A DNA stretch of 64,000 bases from Paenibacillus xylanexedens (GTDB lineage Bacteria; Bacillota; Bacilli; Paenibacillales; Paenibacillaceae), in NCBI RefSeq assembly GCF_017874615.1, contig NZ_JAGIKV010000004.1:124001-188000 (forward strand). The letters are read 5' to 3'. Numbering within the stretch: the first letter of the stretch is position 1; each line of letters opens with the position of its first letter. Shown here one piece after another: positions 48,006 through 58,500 of the stretch. The position numbers and the translations under genes are program-made. The notes under the pieces were generated by a model. That model was not told the origin of the DNA. It saw only the letters and a list, made by a program, of their open reading frames with translations, and searched no databases.

Positions 48006-49519
48006 TTCCCTTCACCTTCCAACAATCCGATTTCACGAACAAGTGCTGCACGCAGCCCTTCTCTTGCATCCAGATTTTCGCCCCAGATCAAGGTATCCGA
48101 CAACACAGCCGCTACCCGGTCATCCAGTTGGTTCTGATTCCTGTTAAGCGTGTCATAACCGTCCCAGTGTGCAGCCAAAGCAGCTAGGACATCCGGGTCA
48201 TCCCGCAGCAGAATGTCCTCTCCATTCAGTCTTTGTGCCTTGTAACCTTCTGGCGTATTTACCGGACGATAGAGACACAATAATCCAGCAAACCCTTGAA
48301 TTAAACGTTCTGGCCAATTTCCCTGATTTTGCTCGTAAGACAATAGTGTTGGCAGCACACGCACCTTGAATTTTCCGATCGTATTCAAAGCAATATCTTG
48401 CAATTTGTGATCAATATATGGGTTAAGGAACCGTTCGAACACTTCTTCTGCATACTGGTCCAGCTGATGATCGGGCATATCCAGAGCAGGCACGATCTCC
48501 TGATGCACAGCTTCCCTGATCCATGAGCCAAAATACGGATCTTCCATCGTTTCTCTCACATGCTGCTTACCTTGCAGAATGCCGAGGGATGACATTAAGG
48601 TATGTGACCCATTCAAAATACGAACTTTGCGTACCTGAAAAGGCTTCAGATCTTTCACCCAATGTACATTGAGACCTGCCTGCTTGAGAGGAAGTTTTTT
48701 GTCCAATGATTCATCACCCTGAATGGCCCAGAAATGATATGGCTCTGCCGTATTAATCAACTGGTCCTCATACCCCCAGCGATTCGTCAGGGAATCGGCT
48801 TCCTCCTGGGTCGGCGCACCTGTTACGATTCGATCTACCAGATTGTTCAAGAAGTGATTATGGTTCTCGATCCATGAGCGGAAGCCTTCCGAATACCCAT
48901 AATCCTCACTATGACGGAGAACACAACTGCGAAGCACGTCACCATTGCCTTCAAGCAGCTCACATGGCAGATGAATCAAACCTCTGGATGGATCACCATC
49001 AAATTTCAAATATCGCTGATGCAGGAAAACCGTTAATTTCCCCGGAAATGATTGGACGGGTTCACCCTCGATATAGTCCGCATACGTATATTTCAATCCT
49101 GATTCGGTTGTATTGGAAATAACGAACTCAAGTGAAGGCAGTTCCGCCAAGTTCAGAAAGGCATCCCATTCCTCATACGGATTGATACACTGTGAGAAAA
49201 TGGAGATCAACTCTGTCCGCTCAACCGGCTTCCCTTGAGACAGCCCTCGTGTAATCATCGTATATAATCCATCCTGATCACGAATCTGCTCCAGCTTGGC
49301 TTTGCCTCCCGGTCGTGGTTGGGTAACAGCTACACTTCCATGGAATTTGCCTTGTCTGGCACTCTCATGAAGCATCCAGTCTGCAAATCCCCGCAAGAAA
49401 TTACCTTCTCCAATCTGCAAAACCTTCACGGGACGCTCCATAATCTCCTTGCACTTGCGCTGACCATCGCTCCCCAGTAAATTCAGCTTCAACCTTGGCC
49501 GTTTCGTGCTTGCCGACAT
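48002..49519 (-). CDS. uxaB: Tagaturonate reductase (altronate oxidoreductase)
   Basis: NADH-dependent reduction of D-tagaturonate to altronate. 505 residues of the mannitol dehydrogenase-like family, with N-terminal VLQIGEGNFLRGFADWML and a catalytic-region motif VKDLKPFQVRKVRILNGSHT. The ATG at 49519 has GAGGTGA 6 bp upstream; a GTG two codons earlier is possible. It leads uxaB-uxaA; uronate isomerase (uxaC) is not in the window. A cre-like site overlaps its predicted start of transcription. Confidence 0.95.
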   Translation of the reverse strand: MSASTKRPRLKLNLLGSDGQRKCKEIMERPVKVLQIGEGNFLRGFADWMLHESARQGKFHGSVAVTQPRPGGKAKLEQIRDQDGLYTMITRGLSQGKPVERTELISIFSQCINPYEEWDAFLNLAELPSLEFVISNTTESGLKYTYADYIEGEPVQSFPGKLTVFLHQRYLKFDGDPSRGLIHLPCELLEGNGDVLRSCVLRHSEDYGYSEGFRSWIENHNHFLNNLVDRIVTGAPTQEEADSLTNRWGYEDQLINTAEPYHFWAIQGDESLDKKLPLKQAGLNVHWVKDLKPFQVRKVRILNGSHTLMSSLGILQGKQHVRETMEDPYFGSWIREAVHQEIVPALDMPDHQLDQYAEEVFERFLNPYIDHKLQDIALNTIGKFKVRVLPTLLSYEQNQGNWPERLIQGFAGLLCLYRPVNTPEGYKAQRLNGEDILLRDDPDVLAALAAHWDGYDTLNRNQNQLDDRVAAVLSDTLIWGENLDAREGLRAALVREIGLLEGEGK

Positions 49520-49584
49520 GGACACTCACCTCATCGATTATTTGTACTGTCGGAATGCAGCTCGAAGGCTCTGCACCCTTTTAT

Positions 49585-49608
49585 TGTAAACGCTTTAAAT
49601 TCATTGTA
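49585..49608 (-). promoter_or_regulatory. cre-like site and -10 of the uxaB-uxaA operon
   Basis: TGTAAACGCTTTAA (49585-49598) matches cre at 13 of 14 positions. On the minus strand a TACAAT (49603-49608) lies just upstream, so the site covers the predicted transcription start. No good -35 is visible. Confidence 0.6.
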
Positions 49609-49711
49609 TCATCAATAAAAGGAAATTAAATTGCTTATATTGCGGTAAATATACTCTCTCATGACCAGGTATAACATCTCGTTGAAGACGCTCGTCTGGA
49701 AAGGAGTCTTT

Positions 49712-50587
49712 ATGGAACGTTCACCTGTTCGTACGACTATTCAAGCAGAATCCGGTATTCCGTTCCGCCTGGTGTACAGCGACACCAAATCCCCTCAGAA
49801 CGAATTGCCAGATCACCTTCACGACTGGCATGAAATTATCTATGTATATCGTGGACAGGGAAGCATCTTTATTGATACGGGACTTGAGAATATGCAGGAA
49901 GGAGATCTGTTCATTATACCGGGCAGCACGGTTCACCGAGCCTTGCCGGATGCAGGCAATCCTGTCACATCTTCCGCATTGTTCTTCAGCCCGGGCTTAC
50001 TGGCATCCACCGCCGGAGGTGCTGCTTCTTCTTTGCTAAGCCTGTTTGAACGTTGTCGTAAACAACGTGTGTATAAGAGGCATCTGAACACAGAGGAGCA
50101 ATCACAGGTGGCTGCCCTCATTGATGATATTCAGACCGAATTCCAGCTCGGTCATCATCTAAGCGCACATGCGGCCCTGTTAAGGCTGCAACTGTTACTC
50201 ATTTTTCTGGAACGTCTGGAAGCTGCGGGACCTGCAAATCCGGGTAAATCTGCTCCGGGTCCCTCCTGGCTCTCTTCTACGATCTCTCATATTGACGAGA
50301 ACCTTCGGAATGGCCTGTCCCTCCCTGAACTGGCGCAGTACGCCTCTGTATCCCCTGCCCATTTCAGTCGTGCCTTCAAACGATACACGGGAATGACTCT
50401 AACGGATTACGCATTAGCGCGAAGGGTCATTATGGCGAAAGAGCATCTGGTGCAAAGTGATGAGACGATGGCAGCCGTGGCCGATGCTTGCGGGTTCGAC
50501 AGCCTGCCCCACTTTTACCGTCAATTCAAAAAATTAACCGGTACAACACCCGCAGCATACCGCAGAACCATGAACAGTTCTCGTTAA
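49712..50587 (+). CDS. AraC-family regulator divergent from uxaBA
   Basis: 291 residues. N-terminal cupin with HLHDWHEIIYVYRGQGS and GDLFIIPGSTVH; the C-terminal double helix-turn-helix (about 190-285) ends SLPHFYRQFKKLTGTTPAAYRR. The start MERSPVRTT at 49712 is set by AAAGGAG 6 bp upstream. Its position next to uxaBA suggests it responds to a uronate or oligogalacturonide. Confidence 0.92.
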   Translation: MERSPVRTTIQAESGIPFRLVYSDTKSPQNELPDHLHDWHEIIYVYRGQGSIFIDTGLENMQEGDLFIIPGSTVHRALPDAGNPVTSSALFFSPGLLASTAGGAASSLLSLFERCRKQRVYKRHLNTEEQSQVAALIDDIQTEFQLGHHLSAHAALLRLQLLLIFLERLEAAGPANPGKSAPGPSWLSSTISHIDENLRNGLSLPELAQYASVSPAHFSRAFKRYTGMTLTDYALARRVIMAKEHLVQSDETMAAVADACGFDSLPHFYRQFKKLTGTTPAAYRRTMNSSR

Positions 50588-50633
50588 AATAGAACCAGAC
50601 TGGACGTAGGTTCCTGGGTCTAATCATATATAT

Positions 50634-50668
50634 CCACATATTCTTCCATATGGAAGATGTGGTATGAT
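50634..50668 (+). promoter_or_regulatory. Palindrome and -10 upstream of the Tet(M)-like gene
   Basis: A 29-bp imperfect palindrome (CCACAT...TCTTCCAT/ATGGAAGA...TGTGG, 50634-50662) is followed directly by TATGAT (50663-50668), 60 bp before the start codon. It occupies the -35/spacer region, as an operator would. Confidence 0.5.
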
Positions 50669-50728
50669 AATCTGGATTATTACTTGTCGGAAACATTGCA
50701 TTCCGTTGTCAGAGGAGCTTAACATTCC

Positions 50729-52717
50729 ATGTTAAACGAATTAAATCGCAGGAATATCGGCATCTTCGCCCATGTGGATGCAGGGAAAACAACTACCACC
50801 GAGCATATGTTATTTGAGAGTGGTGTCGTCCGCAGTCCGGGACGTGTAGATGACGGAACAACAGCCACAGACTCCCTGGACATTGAGAAAGAACGTGGCA
50901 TATCTGTTCAAGCAGCCATGACCTCTCTGATCTGGAAGAACACCATCATTGACCTCATTGATACGCCTGGGCATATTGATTTCAGCTCCGAAGTAGAGCG
51001 AACACTGCGGGTGATGGATGGCGCTATTCTGATTCTATCCGCAGTGGAGGGAATTCAGTCCCAGAGTGAAGCCATCTGGCATGCCCTTCGTTCACTTCGC
51101 ATCCCAACCATCATTTATATTAATAAAATGGATCGGATTGGCGCATCTGCCCCAGCGGTAATGGAGCAGATTCGTTCCACCCTGTCCCCTTTCGCATGCG
51201 AAATCCAAGCGTATCAGCTCCATGAAGATTCATTTCATGGCATCGACTCCCTATGGAACCCGAATCAAGATTCTCTGTCAGATGGCACACCTTCCATTCC
51301 AGGTCTGGTCGAGATACTTGCCGAGCTGGACGAAGAGGTCTTGGAAGCCTACATCCAGGAGACTCCGTTATCGCAAAGGGATCTGAATGAAGCATTCCTG
51401 CGGTATGTACATCAGGGTGAGATGTTCCCTGTGTGTTATGGTGCTTCCGGCAAAGGAATTGGCGTCACGGCATTGCTGGACGCAGTCCTTGCATTCCTGC
51501 CCCCACCTGCACAACCAGTGGACTCTCCCGTATCCGGTGTTGTGTTCAAAATTGAACGTGATCGCACGATGGGACGCACGGCATATGTCCGTATGTATGG
51601 TGGCAGCTTACACAATCGGGATACCATCCATAATTCGACGCGGGAGCTTGAAGAGAAAGTGACGCAGATTCGCCGAATGGATGGAAGAAAATGGGCGGAT
51701 ACCGGTGCCGTTCACGCGGGGCAGATTGCTGCGCTGTACGGACTGAGTGACACACATGTGGGTGACATTATCGGCAATCCTGAAGGTGTACCTCCTCTGC
51801 CACAGATGGCTGTACCTTTGCTGACCGTACAAGTACATGGCAAGGACCCGGCACAGTACCCCGATCTTGTTGCAGCATTGCAAGAGTTGACGGATGAAGA
51901 CCCCTTACTCGACCTGCAATGGTTGCCGGAGGAACGCGAACTGCATCTCAAGGTCATGGGAACCATTCAGCTTGAGATTTTATCCAGCCTGTTGCTGAGT
52001 CGTTTCGGATTGGATGTCGTGTTTGATCCGCCATCCGTCATCTATAAGGAGACACCCCGTACAGCCGGAGAAGGTTACATCGCCTATACGATGCCTAAGC
52101 CCTGCTGGGCCATCCTCCGCTTCAAGATCGAACCTTTGCCTCGCGGAAGCGGTCTGATCTATGCCTCAACCGTAAGGACAGATGATCTGCTGTTACGTTA
52201 TCAGAATGAAGTTGAACGACGAATTCCGGAAGCCTTGTCTCAAGGTATGCTCGGTTGGGAAGTCACCGATCTGCGCATCACGCTGGTGGAAGGGGAACAT
52301 CATGTCTGGCATACACATCCGCTGGATTTTGTTGTAGCCACGCCTATGGGAATCATGGATGGATTGTCGAGAACAGGTACTACGTTGCTGGAACCCCTTC
52401 TTCAGTTCCGGCTGACGGTCCCGGAGGAATACGGCGGTAAGGCCCTTAGCGATCTTGTACATATGCGGGCAACCTTCGAAGCCCCCGTCATTGGTAGCGG
52501 ACGTTGTATTATTGAAGGAGTTATGCCTCTTGCCACCTCAATGGATTATCCGGTGAAACTGCGTTCCGAGACAAGCGGCCGCGGAGTGCTTACGACTTCG
52601 TTTGCCGGATACCAAGATTGTCCTGCGGATGTGAATCATGCTCGCAAACGCAGAGGAGTTAATGCGCTGGATCAGTCGAAATATATTTTAAGTGTACGAA
52701 ACGCGATTACATCATAA
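50729..52717 (+). CDS. Tet(M)-like ribosomal-protection-type translation GTPase
   Basis: 662-residue EF-G-like GTPase of the tetracycline-resistance ribosomal protection group. G1 AHVDAGKTTTTEHML, G2 region RGISVQAA, G3 DTPGHIDFSSEVERT and G4 NKMDR are intact. Domain II, III and V segments follow, with ATPMGIMDGLSRTGT in the domain IV region. The length is slightly above Tet(M) (about 639). Chromosomal homologues of this type occur in many paenibacilli and need not give tetracycline resistance. AGAGGAGC precedes the ATG. It is followed at 14 bp by a TPR gene. Confidence 0.9.
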   Translation: MLNELNRRNIGIFAHVDAGKTTTTEHMLFESGVVRSPGRVDDGTTATDSLDIEKERGISVQAAMTSLIWKNTIIDLIDTPGHIDFSSEVERTLRVMDGAILILSAVEGIQSQSEAIWHALRSLRIPTIIYINKMDRIGASAPAVMEQIRSTLSPFACEIQAYQLHEDSFHGIDSLWNPNQDSLSDGTPSIPGLVEILAELDEEVLEAYIQETPLSQRDLNEAFLRYVHQGEMFPVCYGASGKGIGVTALLDAVLAFLPPPAQPVDSPVSGVVFKIERDRTMGRTAYVRMYGGSLHNRDTIHNSTRELEEKVTQIRRMDGRKWADTGAVHAGQIAALYGLSDTHVGDIIGNPEGVPPLPQMAVPLLTVQVHGKDPAQYPDLVAALQELTDEDPLLDLQWLPEERELHLKVMGTIQLEILSSLLLSRFGLDVVFDPPSVIYKETPRTAGEGYIAYTMPKPCWAILRFKIEPLPRGSGLIYASTVRTDDLLLRYQNEVERRIPEALSQGMLGWEVTDLRITLVEGEHHVWHTHPLDFVVATPMGIMDGLSRTGTTLLEPLLQFRLTVPEEYGGKALSDLVHMRATFEAPVIGSGRCIIEGVMPLATSMDYPVKLRSETSGRGVLTTSFAGYQDCPADVNHARKRRGVNALDQSKYILSVRNAITS

Positions 52718-52731
52718 ATGGAGTTGAACCT

Positions 52732-53409
52732 GTGCTTATTAAATTTCTTATCTTTGGCCTTCTATGGCGGATTGTAGGTAATCCGTTCATTGCCATCCTC
52801 ATTTTACTCGTTATACTATATTTCCTGGATCGTCGTTACGTTGGGGTGTTCCCAAGCTTCACGAAACCTCTCAAACGTATGCGTAACATCTCCCGGCTTC
52901 GGCAACAGCTTGCCATGAGTCCCAATGAAGTTTCCTCCAAGCTGGAACTGGCTCGCCTGTTAATTGAGCGCAAGCGTTACAGCGAGGCACATGCGTTATT
53001 GCTTGAACTGGAGCGCCCATACGAACAATCGGCTGAGTACTGGGAGGCACTGGGGACAACTGAGCTTCATCTGGGTAACATCGAAAAAGGCGAACGTCAT
53101 ATTTTGCAAGCCCTCGAGATCAACCCCAGAGTCAAGTACGGACGCCCGTACCTAACCCTTGCTGGAGCTTTCAAAGATACGCATGAGGACAAAGCGCTGG
53201 ATTATGTGCATCAGTTTCAGGAGATTCATTCCTCTTCCAGTGAAGCCTATTATCTGCTCGGCTCGGTTCACCGTTCCCTCGGACGCAATGCAGACGCGAA
53301 GCAGGCTTACGAGCAATCGTTAGACGTTTATCGTTCGTTGCCCAAATACAAAAAACGTCAGGAGCGCCGCTGGGCTGTCCGCAGTTGGTTCCGCAAACGC
53401 GGATTGTAA
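52732..53409 (+). CDS. Membrane-anchored tetratricopeptide-repeat protein
   Basis: 225 residues: an N-terminal transmembrane helix (about 5-31), a basic linker, then tetratricopeptide repeats visible as NEVSSKLELARLLIERKRYSEAHALL, YWEALGTTELHLGNIEKGERHILQALEI and AYYLLGSVHRSLGRNADAKQAYEQSL (each a partial quote of a repeat), ending in a basic tail WFRKRGL. It starts with GTG 52732, TGGAG being 8 bp upstream. It is 14 bp downstream of the Tet(M)-like gene and shares its message; it belongs to a scaffold class with no known specific role. Confidence 0.85.
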   Translation: MLIKFLIFGLLWRIVGNPFIAILILLVILYFLDRRYVGVFPSFTKPLKRMRNISRLRQQLAMSPNEVSSKLELARLLIERKRYSEAHALLLELERPYEQSAEYWEALGTTELHLGNIEKGERHILQALEINPRVKYGRPYLTLAGAFKDTHEDKALDYVHQFQEIHSSSSEAYYLLGSVHRSLGRNADAKQAYEQSLDVYRSLPKYKKRQERRWAVRSWFRKRGL

Positions 53410-53458
53410 TGTCATCCGCTATACACTGTAATCTTCACATATCATTTTTCTAACTAAT

Positions 53459-53506
53459 AAAAGTGCACTGATCTCTGCCCTCGTATGAGCAGAACCAGTG
53501 CACTTT
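53459..53506. terminator. Bidirectional terminator
   Basis: AAAGTGCACTG...CAGTGCACTTT with an inner CTGC/GCAG stem, A/T-rich on both flanks, between convergent genes. Confidence 0.85.
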
Positions 53507-53522
53507 ATTCTTAACAGCGATA

Positions 53523-54587
53523 TTAATACACCAATATCTCACGCAGTCGTTCTTCATGGAGATGCATCCAGTCGATCCGCTGTTTCAGCTTCACAATCTG
53601 CTCCACAGCCACTTCCGGCTCATCTGTACCCTCGAACATCCGACTGATGAAATGCATGACCACATCCAGACTACGCAGTAAAATCAATCGAGGTATAGCC
53701 AGCAACTCTTCCGGTTTCAGGCTGACCTGTTCCCGAAATCCCCTGATCAGTCCCTCCTGTGCCTGCCACATCCAATCTTCACTCTTGTCCATGGTAAGGA
53801 GGTCAGACATCGGAACAGCCAGCTCCATTACCCGCAAATCCCATGTCGCAAATTCAAAATCCAAAATGGCACAGATTTCACCATCCTGCTGATCTACCAA
53901 TACATTCGAGGCATTCACGTCCCCATGAACCAATTGATGCGGCAGATGTTCCATACCCCGCAGGGCTTCAAACAGATCTGGCAGCGCCTCTCTCAGTTGC
54001 TTCAACTCATTTGCACATGAGGCCAATTGCTCCGGCGGCGATGTGCATAACTGTAATAATCGTTCTTGTGAACAGAGCGGATACGCATCCTGAATTCGAT
54101 AGTATGGTGGATACACAGGTTCAAGTGGTATATCCAGCGTAGCCATAACAGAAGACAGGGCCCCCGCCGCTTTACCGAGCCCTATCAATTGATCTGGTGT
54201 GTGCCAGATGGGATTGACGCCTTCCCTATAATGAAACAGAGTCACGATTTTGGTATGACCAGTGAGGGTATCTTTTACACGAAGGAATGTACCTCCCTCA
54301 CCAGATAACCGCCTTACAGGTGAAGGTGTATCAAGCTTAAAGTTCGAACGTTGAAGGGCTGCCAGCACCTCGTGTTCAAAGGTAATTTTCATCGGATCAT
54401 TATGTGTTTCATATTGTCTCATGACGTAATTAGTCCCGTCTACATGGAGCATGTAAGTAGAATTATTCATCCCACCCTTTCCACGCTCGCCTTTCCAATC
54501 CGATGTGAAACCATATAAGGCCAACACTTCGGATATACGCTGCTGCTCTGAAGGATGGAGGGAACCGGAATCGATGTTTTGCACCAA
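53523..54587 (-). CDS. Aminoglycoside phosphotransferase-fold kinase
   Basis: 354-residue small-molecule kinase of the APH/homoserine kinase II/choline kinase superfamily. The nucleotide lobe has GGMNNSTYML and YVMRQYE; the catalytic loop is LVHGDVNASNVLV and the metal-binding site ILDFEFATWD. The substrate cannot be read from sequence. It starts at TTG 54587, with AAAGGGG 8 bp upstream; the adjacent GTG is an alternative. Confidence 0.87.
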   Translation of the reverse strand: MVQNIDSGSLHPSEQQRISEVLALYGFTSDWKGERGKGGMNNSTYMLHVDGTNYVMRQYETHNDPMKITFEHEVLAALQRSNFKLDTPSPVRRLSGEGGTFLRVKDTLTGHTKIVTLFHYREGVNPIWHTPDQLIGLGKAAGALSSVMATLDIPLEPVYPPYYRIQDAYPLCSQERLLQLCTSPPEQLASCANELKQLREALPDLFEALRGMEHLPHQLVHGDVNASNVLVDQQDGEICAILDFEFATWDLRVMELAVPMSDLLTMDKSEDWMWQAQEGLIRGFREQVSLKPEELLAIPRLILLRSLDVVMHFISRMFEGTDEPEVAVEQIVKLKQRIDWMHLHEERLREILVY

Positions 54588-54676
54588 AAATTAACCCCTT
54601 TATCTCACAAAATGGAACTGTCTTTTATTTATCTTAAAGGAAGTCCATCGCTTGGTCTAGCTCTGTTCCAAAGTGA

Positions 54677-55303
54677 TCAAGAGAATGGATAATATCCCGT
54701 CCGATTAAGCTGCTCCGCAATGACACGATACCCTCTTGCATTAGGATGCACTCTGTCCCAGAACAACAGTTCACGTTCACGACCTTCAAACCTGTCATAC
54801 ACCTGAGCACAAGCATAGTTGCCTGATCCCGCTCCATTCAAAAACGAATTATATTGGCGCACCCAGTACGCAGCTTCCGTCGCTTGTGGGTACGGGTTGT
54901 ACAATCCAATGGATCGGACCATATACTCATGGTTGCCCTTTAACTGCCGAATGTGCCGCATGATCTGGGATACATTACTGCGGGTTTCTCCGAGCACCTG
55001 TGTCATTTTGCTGGCATTTGGAATGCCATTACTTGCTTTAAACGTACGAATCAGATCATTCCCGCCAATGGATAGGGTAATGATATCTGCTTCACGGAGC
55101 GATTGCCGCACTCGGGGATGCGAAGAGATCATCTGCAACATTTCCCCCGACGTCAGTCCATTCACGCCCATATTCTCCATGGATACAAACGTACGAACAT
55201 TCATTTCCGCCATTTGCCGATATAAAGGAACAAAGCCGGTGCCCAGCAACGCTCCTGTACCTACCGTTAATGAATCTCCTATAGCCACATATCGATATAC
55301 CAT
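54677..55303 (-). CDS. SGNH/GDSL lipase-like hydrolase (YpmR type)
   Basis: 208 residues. Block I AIGDSLTVGTGA, block II Gly in NMGVNGLTS, block III GGNDLIRTF and block V DRVHPNARGY give a full Ser-Gly-Asn-His set. There is no signal peptide in the version starting at 55303 (MVYRYVAIG), chosen since GAGGGG lies 7 bp upstream. This type of esterase acts on lipids or acylated cell-envelope molecules. It lies alone between the phosphotransferase and the MMPL transporter. Confidence 0.9.
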   Translation of the reverse strand: MVYRYVAIGDSLTVGTGALLGTGFVPLYRQMAEMNVRTFVSMENMGVNGLTSGEMLQMISSHPRVRQSLREADIITLSIGGNDLIRTFKASNGIPNASKMTQVLGETRSNVSQIMRHIRQLKGNHEYMVRSIGLYNPYPQATEAAYWVRQYNSFLNGAGSGNYACAQVYDRFEGRERELLFWDRVHPNARGYRVIAEQLNRTGYYPFS

Positions 55304-55450
55304 CCCGTCGCCCCTCTCTGCTGTGATTTCTCTGAACAATAATGAACTGCTCTATATCTTATGATGAATGGTAAGACAAGGCGCGGGATGGTGTCCTTAG
55401 GCATGCACCTTTCTTTTGCATAAAACCATATTTCTTGTTCTGTAGAGGTA

Positions 55451-55490
55451 AAAAAAAGAAAAAAGCCCTGCCGCATAACGCGGCAGAGCC
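55451..55490 (-). terminator. Terminator of the marR-mmpL operon
   Basis: CTGCCGC-GTTAT-GCGGCAG hairpin followed on the minus strand by a long T-rich run (TTTTTTCTTTTTTTT), about 20 bp after the MMPL stop. Confidence 0.92.
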
Positions 55491-55507
55491 TGATTCATTG
55501 CAATGCA

Positions 55508-58500
55508 TTACATACCTATGGTCCGATCCGAATCAACGGAATCTGATTGTTCCTTGTTCGGGAACGGCCACCAGTTGGCCCGGCCAAACATCTTCACCAT
55601 CACTGGGACGAAGAATGGCAGGAACAGCAGAGAGTACAAGATCAGTCCGCTAAGGACTACTGTGGCAATCTGCATCATCGAGAGAACACCGGATGGATAC
55701 ATGGCAGCAAATGTACCGCTCAGAATGACCGCGGCAGATAGAATAACGGTGCCCATGTTCTTCATCGCGTACAACATCGCATCCTGTACCTTCATGCCTT
55801 TGTTCTCATTGAAACGGTCCATCAGGAAGATGCTATAATCCACACCGAGTGCAATCAGCATAACAAATCCGAAGAACGGAGTAACCCAGCTGATGCCTGC
55901 GAATCCGAGGATATTAACAAAGATCACTTCGGTTAACGCCATGGATGTGAAATAAGCCAGTAATAAGGAAACGATCAGATACAATGGCATAATGACCGAG
56001 CGAAGCAGCACAACCAGAATAATGAATGTACCTGCCAGCATCAACATTACAGTACGTGTATAGTCGTTATTCGAGATCTCCTGCAAATCTGCAAACGTAC
56101 TCGTAACGCCACCTATGGCGATGTCTGCTTTTTCAAGCGCACTGCCTTGTACCGCGCGATGTACTGCCGCCTCAATGTCAGGAACACGATCAATGGCTTC
56201 TGTTCCGTATGGATTTTCGGCGAAAATAACATCAATCGTCATCGTTTTCCGATCTTCAGACAGATACGTATCAAATACCTGTGTGAAGTCTTTGCTGTTC
56301 AGTGCTTCATCAGGAACGTACCAGCCTGCCAGATCGGAATCTGGTGAATTTTGCAATTGCGTCAGGTAGTCCTGCGCTGAATCCAGTCCCCCGGATACCT
56401 GTTTAATACCATCGACACTCTGGTTCAGTCCATCTGTCAGTTGTGTCAGCTGACCACTCAGATCCGAGAAGCCTTGCTGAATTTTCTCCTGACCACCCTG
56501 AAGCTGGCCAAGTCCATCCTGAATGGAAGGAATTTCACTAATCACTTTGCCCTGACCATCCGCAGCCTGTTTGAGACCGGATTGCAACTGACCAATTCCC
56601 GTTACAATCTGGCCCAGGCCATCGGCAAGCGCCTTTTGTCCGGCTGCTGCGGAGGCAAACCCTTCATTGGCCTGATTAATTCCAGCAGCGGCTTCCCCAA
56701 GTTTGGTCTTAATCTGACCCAAACCTTGAGCAAGCTGCGCTGTGCCAGAACCTGTTTCTCCAATCGTACCTTTGATACGCTGGTAATCAGCATCTTGCTG
56801 CAATTCAGGATAACGCTCTTCAAGTGCTGTGAAGGATTCGGACAGACTGGTTAGAGCTGTTGAAACCCCGTTCAGCTGTTGTTCCAGTTCGCGGGTTCCA
56901 TCCCCCAGCGCAGCGACCCCTGCTCCCGCCTGACGATAGGCTTCAAGCAACTGATTGTTCGCCTGCGCAAGCTGATCTGCACTCGTTTTGGCTTGTTGAA
57001 GACCGGCTTTCAGATCCCCTGCACCTGCCGAACCATCTCGAATACCTTTTTCAATCTGCCCTAGTCCCTCACTGAGTTGCTTGATACCCGATTGCAACTG
57101 GGAGGTTCCTTTGGTAAGTTCACCTGCTCCATCAGCAGCTTCTTTTAACTGTGGTTCATTTTTACTTAGCTGACTGCTGGCTTCACTCAGGCCATCACGG
57201 ATTTTGTCCAGACCCGTCTTGCCTTCACCCAGTCCATCCGATAATGTTCCCACTTGCTGTGTAACTTCAAAATCTTTAATCTCATCACCCGTAGGTCGTG
57301 TCATACTACGGACACCAGAGACTCCGGCTACTTTCTCTACTTCCCGGCTAATTTTCTCGGCAACGGCCATATACTTCGCATTATCCATCGCTTCATCATT
57401 CTGGATGACGATCTGACCCGGCAGCGATTCACCCGGACCAAAGCTGTCAGAGATAATGTTAAATGCTTTTACGGAATCATATTTCTCGCCAATCTCATCG
57501 AGACTGTTGAACGACAGTTTGCCATCGTAGGTTGCCAGAAGAGGTACACAGACAGCTGCAACGATGAGCAGCGCAGCCCATGGACGTTTTAGTGAAAAGC
57601 GACCAGCTGCACCATAGATCTTGCTCTCCGCATGTTCAAGTGAACCCTTCGACGGCCAGAAGAGTTTCTTGCCCAGTACCGCCATGAAGAATGGCACGAT
57701 GGTAAACAGAGCGAGCATCATCACAGCGATACCTACAGCTACGGCAACCGCAGAGCGGTACAACATAAACTGGGCAAAGCCGATCGCAATGAATCCAACC
57801 AGCACGGCAAGTGCTGAGAAGAGTACCGTTTTACCGGCAGTACGATAGGTAGCAATGATGGCATCCCACGTATTCTCATGATGAGCCAGTTCTTCCTTGA
57901 ACCGACTGATCAGCAGGATGCAGTAATCCGTACCAATCCCGAACATAACTGCAACCATAAAGATCTGTGTAAACGTGGATATGGGGAAGTCGACCCCGTC
58001 CACCAGGAATGCAACAATCTGTTGCGATACAATGTAACTGATCCCCACCGTTAGCAGCGGTACAAACGGAGCTACAAACGAACGGAAGACCAGGAACAGA
58101 ATGAGTAAAATAAAGACAACTGTAATATATTCCGATTTCTTAAGCCCCTCTTGTGAACTTTCAATGGTGTCTTCATCAATCAGACCTTTACCGGTTATGT
58201 AGTGCTCCACATTGACGGACTTCAATGCTTCGTTCAGGTCTTCCCGCATTTCCTTGACCGTACGATCTCCCTGATCAATGGATAGCGATGTTAGAATCGT
58301 TTTGCCGTCAGCTGAGATCATCTTCTCGGACAATTCAGGCTGAGAGAAAGGTTCCAGAATGGACAGAATGCCCAGCTTCTCCTTGTCGGCCTCCAATTGC
58401 TTAACAGCCTTCTCTGCCTCTTGTTTCCCCGTGGTGCCCAGACCATCCGGATTATAAAATACAAGGGCGATCTGGCTGCCTTGCTGCTCTCCTTTTTGTG

